A DNA stretch of 64,000 nucleotides, from NCBI GenBank assembly GCA_964484265.1, contig CAZAFH010000027.1, positions 1 through 64,000 on the forward strand, in the 5' to 3' direction. The position numbers and the translations under genes are program-made. The DNA comes from SIAQ01 sp964484265. GTDB taxonomy: Bacteria > Planctomycetota > Planctomycetia > Gemmatales > Gemmataceae. The notes beneath the pieces are model-generated. The model was not told the DNA's origin. It saw only the letters and a program-made list of their open reading frames with translations, and did not search any database. Every line of letters begins with the position of its first letter. Position 1 is the first letter of the stretch. This document shows, piece after piece, positions 8,511 to 15,380 of the stretch.

Positions 8511-8565
8511 GCGCAGCGAACCCCTGGGGTTTCTTCCGACTATGGCACGGTCTCGGACCGTGCCA
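8500..8565. terminator. Two palindromes after the terminase gene
   Basis: Arms 8500-8508 with 8520-8528 form one stem of the CCCAGGGGTGAG...ACCCCTGGG repeat family. Arms 8543-8552 and 8556-8565 form a perfect ten-base hairpin with a TCG loop. The first stem includes the terminase stop codon. Neither has a clear T-run, so termination is an inference. Confidence 0.4.
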
Positions 8566-8607
8566 GGCAGCACCGGTGTGTCAAGCGGCCCTCACCCCCG
8601 AGCTCGG

Positions 8608-8806
8608 CTGATGAATACTATTGAAAATTCGCACTGATGCGACAGTATCCGACGTACGAAATCGTTGCGCGAAGTGCTCCCTCTCCCAGCGGGAGAGGGA
8701 AGGGGTGAGGGCCGCTTGACGATGGCAATGCGAGGTAATTCTCAGTATTGCAGACAACCTGCGGCCCTCACCCCCGACCCCTCTCCCGGAGGGAGAGGGG
8801 AGAAAA
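8608..8806 (-). repeat. Inverted copy of the 2.1-kb dispersed repeat
   Basis: Matches the core at 2094-2292 in reverse orientation, including both CCCTCTCCC...GGGAGAGGG palindromes, the GCAGGTTGTCTGCAAT segment and the flank ending near GTGCGAATTTTCAA. It fills the terminase-portal gap with its own palindromes. The remaining 8566-8607 shows nothing further. Confidence 0.65.
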
Positions 8807-8841
8807 GGCTGGAAACGAAAAAAAAAATCCCGCAACCGACT

Positions 8842-8871
8842 TTGCGTCTCGCCAGCACCGCGTGATACCAT
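8842..8871 (+). promoter_or_regulatory. Promoter of the portal gene
   Basis: TTGCGT (8842-8847), an 18-base spacer and TACCAT (8866-8871), with the same upstream ACCGAC context as the terminase promoter. The portal ATG follows 45 bases later, after CAGGACC. Confidence 0.45.
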
Positions 8872-8915
8872 CGCCTTCACGTCTTGACCGCATCTCAACC
8901 CAACAGGACCTCACC

Positions 8916-10157
8916 ATGCAAAATCTTCTACACCGCTTTGCGCGCTGGCTGGTACGCAAGACTGCGCCGGCTTACAGATCAGCACCGCCGGGCGACGGCT
9001 TCGTTGACCTCTCTCATTCACGCCGCGCTCCGATGCCGGCGGAGCTTTTCGCGGAACTGAAGAGCACGGCATTCGCGTGTGCGTCGATCAACGCCTCGGT
9101 TTGCGCCGCGTTCCCGCCTCGGCTCTTCGTCGCAACGGCGCCGCACCAGGCGTTGCCGCGCTGCGCGACGCGATCGCTGGATGTGCATTTGGTGCAGGCG
9201 ATGCGTGCGAGCCGCCCCATCATCGCGAAGAGCGAGGTCGCTGAGGTTGTTGTCGATCACCCGCTCTTGACGTTGTTCCGCCAGGTCAACCCGGTGCACA
9301 ATAGCTTCGATCTGTGGGAGCTGACGCAGCTTTCGCTGGAAACCGTCGGCTCGGCTTACTGGCTGCTCGATTTCGACCTGGCTCTGGGCACGCCGTCGGC
9401 GATTTGGCCTCTGCCGGCGCATCACGTGACGCCGCGGCGCGAGCCGAACAGCCCTCGTCTTGTCGATTATTACGAGGTGCAAGGGCAGACGGTAGAGCGA
9501 ATCGGACCGAGCCGGGTCGTGCATTTCCGCTGTCCCGATCCGCGCGATCCGTACACCGCCGGCCTGAGTCCGCTGCGGGCGTGCTTCGAGCAAGTCGCGC
9601 TGGCGTCGGACTACGTCGCCATGAAGCGCGCCATCTACGACAACACGGGCATGCCCAGCGTCATCCTCACGCCGAGCGAATCGATCGGTTCCAACGAACG
9701 CGATCGGCTCGAAAAGACCTGGCAGCAGAAGTTCGCGCGCGGCGGGCAGGGCAGGGCGCTTGTCGCGGAATCGTCGCTAACGGTGACGCTGCTATCGCGC
9801 TCGATGGGCGATTTGGCGGCGCTCGCCGACATGCGCGCGACGAAAGAGGACATCGCCAATGCGTTTCACGTCCCCTTGCCAATGCTGTCGGGCGATACGA
9901 ATCTGGCGAACATGCAAGCCGCCGACCATCTGCACAAGACGCTGGCGATCCTGCCGCGACTGCGGCGGCGCGACGAGAAACTGAACGAGCAGCTCATTCC
10001 GCTCTACGATCCCACCGGCCGGCTGTTCTTCCACACGCCGGACCCGACGCCCGCCAATCAACAACTGTTGCTTCAGCAAGAACAATCCGACCTGCGCTGG
10101 GGTGTTCGCACCATCGACGAAGTGCGCGCGGCTCGCGGACTACCGCCGCGAAAATAA
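8916..10157 (+). CDS. Phage-like portal protein (HK97 family)
   Basis: Forms the dodecameric portal ring at the capsid vertex through which DNA is packaged. 413 residues from ATG 8916, after a CAGGACC leader. A longer open frame back to 8748 crosses the dispersed repeat and is not used. Family features include a long N-terminal region with WELTQLSLETVGSAYWLLDF, SRVVHFRCPDPRDPYTAGLS, and the helical stem with FHVPLPMLSGDTNLANMQAA, followed by LIPLYDPTGRLFFHTPDPTPAN. The length is slightly short but typical for a phage or gene-transfer-agent portal. It is the second gene of the packaging trio. Confidence 0.83.
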   Translation: MQNLLHRFARWLVRKTAPAYRSAPPGDGFVDLSHSRRAPMPAELFAELKSTAFACASINASVCAAFPPRLFVATAPHQALPRCATRSLDVHLVQAMRASRPIIAKSEVAEVVVDHPLLTLFRQVNPVHNSFDLWELTQLSLETVGSAYWLLDFDLALGTPSAIWPLPAHHVTPRREPNSPRLVDYYEVQGQTVERIGPSRVVHFRCPDPRDPYTAGLSPLRACFEQVALASDYVAMKRAIYDNTGMPSVILTPSESIGSNERDRLEKTWQQKFARGGQGRALVAESSLTVTLLSRSMGDLAALADMRATKEDIANAFHVPLPMLSGDTNLANMQAADHLHKTLAILPRLRRRDEKLNEQLIPLYDPTGRLFFHTPDPTPANQQLLLQQEQSDLRWGVRTIDEVRAARGLPPRK

Positions 10158-10228
10158 TCTCAAAATCTCAAATCTCAAATTGCAAATTGGCCAAGTACTC
10201 CAATTTGAAACCAAAACAAGGAGCACTC

Positions 10229-11038
10229 ATGTCCCCATTCCTGAAAGCCAACTACGAAACCGAAGGTCCGTTTGGCGTGCCGATGATGTCGGCCCAGGCA
10301 GCCGCGCTGGAGGTGCGCTTGAAGGAACTGCCCAGCGACGAAGCCTTCACGCTGCGGCGCTGCAGCTTCGAGCGCGGCGTGTCCGAGCTTCAGCCCGGCG
10401 AACGCGCCGATGTCTCCTGGATCACCGAGGAAGCGCCCGATCGGCTCGGCGACATCGTCCTCGCGTCCGGCATGGACGACTCCCACTTTCAGCTCAACCC
10501 GATCGTCACGCTCAACCATGCCTACGATCAACCGCCCGTCGGACGCTCGCTCTGGCGCCGCCGGGCCAGCGATGGTCCGATGCGCGGCGTCAAAGCGAAG
10601 ACGCACTACCCGGCACGGCCCGCAGGCTGGACGCAATGCGACTGGCCGCCCGATTTGGCGTTCGAGCTGGTGAAGGCCGGGCTACTGCGTGGCAAGAGCA
10701 TCGGGTTTCTGCCGTTGAAACTGCGCAGCCCGACATCAGACGAGATCGCCAAGACGCCAACGCTAGGGAAAGTGCGCTACATCATCGAGCAATGGCTGCT
10801 CGTGGAATATGCGTGCTGTTACCTGCCGATGCAGCCGAACGCCGTCGTGGAAACCGTATCGAAATCGGTGCCGGCAGAATGGACGAAACGACTCGGCATG
10901 CCGGTGACGCCGACCGTCGAGTTCACGTCCGCGGATGCGATTACGACTGCGGCACGGCGGATGATCGCGTCAACGGTTGACGATGGTATCGCGTCGGCGT
11001 TCGAGCGCGCGTGGGACAGAGCGCGCGGGCGGGTGTGA
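10229..11038 (+). CDS. Phage-like prohead protease (HK97/U35 type)
   Basis: Capsid maturation protease that trims the major capsid protein and scaffold in related phages. 269 residues from ATG 10229, with a strong AAGGAG upstream. The core has LNPIVTLNHAYDQPPVGRSL (candidate catalytic His in NHAY), FELVKAGLLRGKSIGFLPLK (family GxSIGF with candidate catalytic Ser) and YACCYLPMQPNA. The C-terminal part is helical. In typical phages the major capsid gene comes next. Here the next gene encodes a secreted propeller protein, so the capsid substrate is missing or encoded elsewhere. Confidence 0.8.
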   Translation: MSPFLKANYETEGPFGVPMMSAQAAALEVRLKELPSDEAFTLRRCSFERGVSELQPGERADVSWITEEAPDRLGDIVLASGMDDSHFQLNPIVTLNHAYDQPPVGRSLWRRRASDGPMRGVKAKTHYPARPAGWTQCDWPPDLAFELVKAGLLRGKSIGFLPLKLRSPTSDEIAKTPTLGKVRYIIEQWLLVEYACCYLPMQPNAVVETVSKSVPAEWTKRLGMPVTPTVEFTSADAITTAARRMIASTVDDGIASAFERAWDRARGRV

Positions 11039-11173
11039 AGTTTAGCCGCTCGGCTTCGACGAGTGCGGGTATGGCGTTGCGCGGTTGCCCACGTCGCGCC
11101 CGCGCTCGCCAAAGGCGAGCGGCTAAGCTAGGATATGCGCATCACAACCTCGTCGTTTTTTGAGGGCTGCCGC

Positions 11174-12316
11174 ATGCGTTCTTTTTCCATTCTCGCGTTG
11201 TTCTCGTTGGCGATCATCGCTCGAGCCGATGTCGTCCCCGTCAAGACGCCGAATGCAGGTATTCAGCCGCAGGTCGTCGTCGATGCTCAGGGCGCGGTTC
11301 ACTTGCTCTATTTCAAAGGCACGCCCGGAAACGGAAACCTGTACTATGCCAAGCGCGCGCCGGGCAAGGCCGACTTCTCCGAACCGATGCAGGTCAATTC
11401 CCAACCGGGCAGCGCCGTCGCCACGGGCACGATTCGCGGCGGGCATATCGCTCTCGGCAAGAATGGCCGGGTGCATGTCGCCTGGAATGGATCGATGAAG
11501 GCGGAGCCGAAAAACCCGATCTCTGGCATGCCGATGATGTACGCCCGCCTCGCCGACGATGGTAAGAGCTTCGAGCCGCAACGCAATCTGATGACGCAGT
11601 CGGCGATTCTCGACGGCGGCGGATCGCTCGCAGGCGACTCCCTGGGCAACGTCTATGTCGCCTGGCATGCCCTGGGCAAGGAACTTGTCAAAGGCGAACA
11701 GAATCGCAAGGTCTGGGTCGCCGTTTCGCGCGACGACGGCAAGTCCTTCGCCGTCGAGCATCCAGCCTGGAGCACCGACACTGGCGCGTGCGGCTGTTGC
11801 GGAATGCGCGGGTTCAGCGATCTCAAAGGCAACGCCTACTTCCTCTATCGCGCTGCCTCCGAAAAAATCAATCGCGGCATGTATGTGCTCAAGTCCGATG
11901 ACCTCGGCAAGTCGTTCAATGGCCGACAGCTTGATAACTGGAAGATCGCAACGTGCCCGATGAGCTCCGAAGCCTTCGCCCAGGGACCAAGCGGCGTTTA
12001 CGCGGCCTGGGACAACGAAGGCGAGATGTTCTTTGCCCGCGTCGATGCACCCGCGACGAAAGAACCCGGAGTGATTCGCGTTCCCGGCACGGCAGGTAAT
12101 CGCAAGCATCCGGCAATGGCGTTCAACAAGAACGGCGAGATGATCATCGTCTGGGCCGAGGGCACGGGTTGGATGCGCGGCGGCGCTCTGGCGTGGCAGG
12201 TGTACGACAAAAACATGCAGCCGATCGAAGCAGGCCGACGCGCTGGCGCGATTCCCGTGTGGGGCGTGCCCGCGGTAATCGCGGAGCCAAGCGGGCGATT
12301 CGCGATGTTGCATTAA
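11174..12316 (+). CDS. Secreted sialidase-like beta-propeller protein
   Basis: Exported protein of 380 residues with a signal peptide (MRSFSILALFSLAIIARA). The start at 11174 has GAGGG seven bases upstream. The body shows BNR/Asp-box-like repeats: SRDDGKSF, KSDDLGKSF and LADDGKSF, and blades ending GVYAAWD and GNVYVAWH. A CGCCGM cluster sits mid-protein and another Cys in ATCPMS. The general fold is probably a six-bladed propeller of the exo-sialidase superfamily. The catalytic Arg triad cannot be confirmed by eye, so enzymatic activity is unproven. It follows the packaging trio but is not phage-like. Confidence 0.75.
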   Translation: MRSFSILALFSLAIIARADVVPVKTPNAGIQPQVVVDAQGAVHLLYFKGTPGNGNLYYAKRAPGKADFSEPMQVNSQPGSAVATGTIRGGHIALGKNGRVHVAWNGSMKAEPKNPISGMPMMYARLADDGKSFEPQRNLMTQSAILDGGGSLAGDSLGNVYVAWHALGKELVKGEQNRKVWVAVSRDDGKSFAVEHPAWSTDTGACGCCGMRGFSDLKGNAYFLYRAASEKINRGMYVLKSDDLGKSFNGRQLDNWKIATCPMSSEAFAQGPSGVYAAWDNEGEMFFARVDAPATKEPGVIRVPGTAGNRKHPAMAFNKNGEMIIVWAEGTGWMRGGALAWQVYDKNMQPIEAGRRAGAIPVWGVPAVIAEPSGRFAMLH

Positions 12317-12325
12317 TTATCAAAT

Positions 12326-12409
12326 TTGGCGAGTCGGGAGCGTGAGCGACCGGAGGAAACATTCGGTTTCTCGTCATTCCTCCAGTCGCTAACGCTCCTG
12401 GCTCGCCAA
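12326..12409. terminator. Long palindrome, likely bidirectional terminator
   Basis: Arms at about 12326-12358 and 12377-12409 (TTGGCGAG...CTCGCCAA) are near-perfect complements, separated by an 18-base loop. They lie between the ends of two convergent genes. Just after it, 12412-12425 repeats the TTGCATGCAGATT piece of the 14.9- and 36.6-kb cassettes. Confidence 0.55.
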
Positions 12410-12457
12410 CAAATTGCATGCAGATTGTGGCTCGGCCGCGATAGGCGAATTTTATCG

Positions 12458-13564
12458 CTACGACGATTTTTTCACGCGAACGAGCGTTTCCGCGGCGTAG
12501 CCCGTGCCACGCAGATCCGGAGTGATCTGGACATCGGTGACGATATAGCCGCTGGCCGTCACCATGTCGCCTTCGCGGAAATCGTCCATCGGGACATTGG
12601 TCAGGAGGGCAACGCAGCCGCCATGAGCATCGGGAGCGGCGCCGGGCGGCAGGTAACAGAGGAACCAAACATTGGCCACGCCTGCCTTGCGCGTGAGCAC
12701 TCCGGTAAGCTTGCGGTAGTTGCCGTCGAAGGTGCTTACCGAGTCAATCTCGGCATTTTGGGTTGGTACGGGAGCACTCAAGGTCGGAGTCGGAACCGGC
12801 GGAGTTTTGGCTTCCGCAAGTTTCCTGGCCATCTCCGTGGAAAGCGGGAAATTCAGAACCTGCGAAGTCGATTTCGGCTCCATCGGATGATGAGCTATCG
12901 CGATTGTCGGCGCTGAATTGATGATGATCGGCGGCGCCGTTTCGGTTCGTCGCTCTGCAATCATGGGTGACGGACTGGCAAGCGGTCTCGGTTCCGCGAT
13001 CAGAGGTGTCGGCAACGGAGCGGCGGGGACATTCGGCTGGGCTTGCGGTTCTGCGACCACCGGCGTGGGTAACGGAGCAGGCTGCGTTGTTTCAAGCGTC
13101 TGTTCCGCCGCCATCGGCTGGGGTTCGGGAGCGCCCAGAAACGACGAGGGATTGGCGATCGGCGTGTTCGTCACCTGTATGGGATTAACGATCGACGGTG
13201 CCGGTGCGGGTGTCGCGAGCGCCTTGCAGGTTCCCATCTCCGCCCGCATCAGCCGTTCGCGCAACTCCGACGGGGACGTCAACGATTTCGGATTCCCAAA
13301 AAACGGATTGGACGGCGGCCCAAAGACCAATCTTGGCTTCTCGCACGTTTCTTTGCAGCGCGAGCTTCGGAAAAGCCCACGCCAGAAGAACCGCCCGGAG
13401 GGCTTGCTGGCGGTCGCGCCGGCGCAATCTCCGTTCGTCGCCGGGACTGAACTCTGCGACGGCAGCGGCTGGCCCGTCTGCGGACCGGATGCAAGCGCCC
13501 AGGCAAGCCCCAGACCTGCGAAGGCAACCAGCGAGAACAAGCAAGCGGCGAGCTTCTTTTTCAT
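12458..13564 (-). CDS. Exported proline-rich protein of unknown function
   Basis: 368 residues with a signal peptide (MKKKLAACLFSLVAFAGLGLAWALASG). A Cys-containing basic segment near 40-80 is followed by a 150-residue Pro/Ala/Thr-rich low-complexity linker with repeated APLPTPLIAEP-type units. The C-terminal 90 residues form a compact domain (KLTGVLTRKAGVANVWFLCY, FREGDMVTASGYIVTDVQ), which resembles a small OB-like beta-barrel. Possibly cell-envelope associated. No operon partners; convergent with the propeller gene. Confidence 0.72.
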   Translation of the reverse strand: MKKKLAACLFSLVAFAGLGLAWALASGPQTGQPLPSQSSVPATNGDCAGATASKPSGRFFWRGLFRSSRCKETCEKPRLVFGPPSNPFFGNPKSLTSPSELRERLMRAEMGTCKALATPAPAPSIVNPIQVTNTPIANPSSFLGAPEPQPMAAEQTLETTQPAPLPTPVVAEPQAQPNVPAAPLPTPLIAEPRPLASPSPMIAERRTETAPPIIINSAPTIAIAHHPMEPKSTSQVLNFPLSTEMARKLAEAKTPPVPTPTLSAPVPTQNAEIDSVSTFDGNYRKLTGVLTRKAGVANVWFLCYLPPGAAPDAHGGCVALLTNVPMDDFREGDMVTASGYIVTDVQITPDLRGTGYAAETLVRVKKSS

Positions 13565-13745
13565 CTTTCACTCTCTAGTGAGCGACCGGGCTGGCGCGAC
13601 TAATTACGAGACAGTTAACTTGTCGTCGTGAAAATGTGAAGAAATGAAATAATTGTCGCGACCGCTGCAATCGAATTATTTGTCGCCCTGCATGCAATCG
13701 ACACAACCCGCAAAGATTGCCCAGCTTGCCAGAACAGTGTACACA

Positions 13746-14618
13746 TCACGCTCGCAGCCAGCCGGCGGCAAGCACGGCGAGAATCGCCATTCCCAAACCG
13801 ATACGGTAAAGAATGAACCAGAGCATCGAGTGCTCGCGCAGATACCGCAGCAGCCAGGCGATCGCGAGGTAGCCGACGATTGCCGACACGGCCCCGCCGA
13901 CGAGCATTGCGATGGCCTGATCGGTCATGCGCTCCTGCATCTCCGGCTCGGCACGGAGCGCTTTGAACCAGTCGTAAAGCTCTTTCACGCCAGCGGCGAG
14001 CACGCTGGGCAAAGACAGCAGAAACGAGAACCGCGCCGCCGCCGGCCGAGAGAGTCCGACAAACAGACCAGCGGTGATGGTCGTGCCGGAACGCGACCCT
14101 CCGGGCATCAGGGCGAGGGCCTGAAAGCAGCCGATGATCAGCGCGTCGAGGTAGGTGATTTCGTCGTCGCCGCGATGGAGTTTGCGCCGGGCCGACCACC
14201 ATTCGGAGGCGGCCATCAGGAGTGCGAAGAGGATGGCGACCCAGGCGATCGAATGCGGATTGTAGAACGTCTCTTTCAGCCAGCGATGCCAAAGCAGGCC
14301 GACGACCACGACCGGAATCGTGCCGACGATAATCTGCTTCGCGGTCCGCCCGTCCGGCGTGGCGCTGGAGAGCAGGCGGCGCTCGGCGATGTCGCGCAGA
14401 AAGCCGCGCATGAGCCGGGCGATATCGCCGCGGAAGTACCAGTAGACCGCCGCCAGCGTGCCGAGTTGAATGACGACGGTGAACGGATCGTCCTTGAGCT
14501 CCTGCCGCGATCGGCCGAGCACCTCCTGCGCGACGAGCAGATGCGCGGTGCTGCTGATCGGCAGAAACTCCGTCAGCCCTTGAATGACGCCAAGCAAAAC
14601 AGCCTGCCAGAGGGGCAT
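13746..14618 (-). CDS. uppP: Undecaprenyl-diphosphate phosphatase
   Basis: Integral membrane enzyme that dephosphorylates undecaprenyl pyrophosphate to recycle the lipid carrier for cell-wall and polysaccharide synthesis; it gives bacitracin resistance when overexpressed. 290 residues, close to the usual 265-290. Both family signatures are present: GLTEFLPISSTAHLLV near the N-terminus and PGGSRSGTTITAGLFVGLSR in the middle (catalytic Glu, Ser and Arg included). About eight hydrophobic segments. Single gene with no evident operon. Confidence 0.95.
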   Translation of the reverse strand: MPLWQAVLLGVIQGLTEFLPISSTAHLLVAQEVLGRSRQELKDDPFTVVIQLGTLAAVYWYFRGDIARLMRGFLRDIAERRLLSSATPDGRTAKQIIVGTIPVVVVGLLWHRWLKETFYNPHSIAWVAILFALLMAASEWWSARRKLHRGDDEITYLDALIIGCFQALALMPGGSRSGTTITAGLFVGLSRPAAARFSFLLSLPSVLAAGVKELYDWFKALRAEPEMQERMTDQAIAMLVGGAVSAIVGYLAIAWLLRYLREHSMLWFILYRIGLGMAILAVLAAGWLRA

Positions 14619-14853
14619 GTGGATTCTCGTTCTCCGCTAGCGGCCTGGCGCGGCTTTGGTGGCGCAGCTCATCGGCACGGCCTGAGCTTTCTCCGGGCGT
14701 AAGCCGGCGACACGGGGATGGCGGCGAGCAATGTCAATATCGTCAGGAATCGGTTCATGGACGGTATTTTATGGATTTCCACTTGCGGCTTGGCGCTCAA
14801 CCTGCCTGAACCGAGTGCATCATCACGCAACCGAAATATGCCTGGCCACCAGG

Positions 14854-15040
14854 GCGCTTGGCCAACAGCCGATGGCCAAGCGCTTTTGCATTATTTCGGC
14901 CTTTTTTCGCACTTTTAGGGGGTGTTGGCCAACAAGCCGGGGGAAGGGTGTAGGGAATTGCATGCAGATTATTTTGGCAAAATCCGAAAAAAGCCTCACA
15001 ACCGACTTTGCAATCCCACTCGCCAGCGCGTTACGATGAG
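14854..15040 (+). repeat. Terminator-promoter repeat cassette, copy 1
   Basis: Begins with a perfect ten-base stem (14854-14863 and 14874-14883) followed by TTTT, an intrinsic-terminator layout. It then shows a CGGCCTTTTTT segment, a TTGGCCAACAAGCC block, TGCATGCAGATTATTTTGGC, and ends in a promoter. The whole block recurs at 36541-36725 on the same strand with high identity. The preceding 14619-14850 holds one copy of the short GCGGCTTGGCGCTC motif near 14781 and no credible gene. Confidence 0.7.
15008..15037 (+). promoter_or_regulatory. Promoter inside repeat cassette copy 1
   Basis: TTGCAA (15008-15013), an 18-base spacer and TACGAT (15032-15037), preceded by ACCGAC. The same layout precedes the terminase and portal genes. 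It would transcribe the two micro-ORFs downstream. Confidence 0.5.
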
Positions 15041-15084
15041 GAAAAAACGCTGACCGTTCGGCGTGCCGGTAACACAAGCTATCA

Positions 15085-15213
15085 ATGCGAGGCAGCAACG
15101 TGAAGGTGATCCTCCTCGAACGCCTCGGCAGCACGCTGAAGCCTGAAGACGATGAGCCATTCCCCGCCGGTTTCCACCGCCTGGTGGAGGTGATCGATGC
15201 CATCGCCCGCTGA
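15085..15213 (+). CDS. Micro-ORF, 42 residues
   Basis: Reads MRGSNVKVILLERLGSTLKP and ends EVIDAIAR. It starts about 47 bases after the cassette promoter. Its codons look like the coding style of neighbouring genes and it overlaps the start of a second micro-ORF, as translationally coupled small genes do. No family is recognised. It may be a remnant of a mobile or phage-derived element that shares the promoter type. Confidence 0.35.
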   Translation: MRGSNVKVILLERLGSTLKPEDDEPFPAGFHRLVEVIDAIAR

Positions 15214-15280
15214 CCTCGCCGACTTCCAGGCCGCGCTGCTGGACCTGCTCGCACGGGAGCATCTGGATTTGTTCAATTAA
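15197..15280 (+). CDS. Micro-ORF, 27 residues
   Basis: Reads MPSPADLADFQAALLDLLAR and then EHLDLFN, a single amphipathic helix. Its ATG lies inside the end of the previous micro-ORF (17-base overlap, different frame), with GGAGG at 15186 about seven bases upstream acting as a good ribosome binding site. The function is unknown. Short length keeps confidence low. Confidence 0.35.
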   Translation: MPSPADLADFQAALLDLLAREHLDLFN

Positions 15281-15380
15281 CGCACTTCAATCGACTACCT
15301 AATTTTGTAAGATTTCAAATTGTGGTCTCTCGCTTTCCTGAATATCCCATTCTTGCCGCGGTAATCAGAAGGAAAATGAT

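Noticed and set aside
8748..8915. N-terminal extension of the portal protein
   Set aside because: It reads through the dispersed palindromic repeat and the promoter; the shorter start has a ribosome site.
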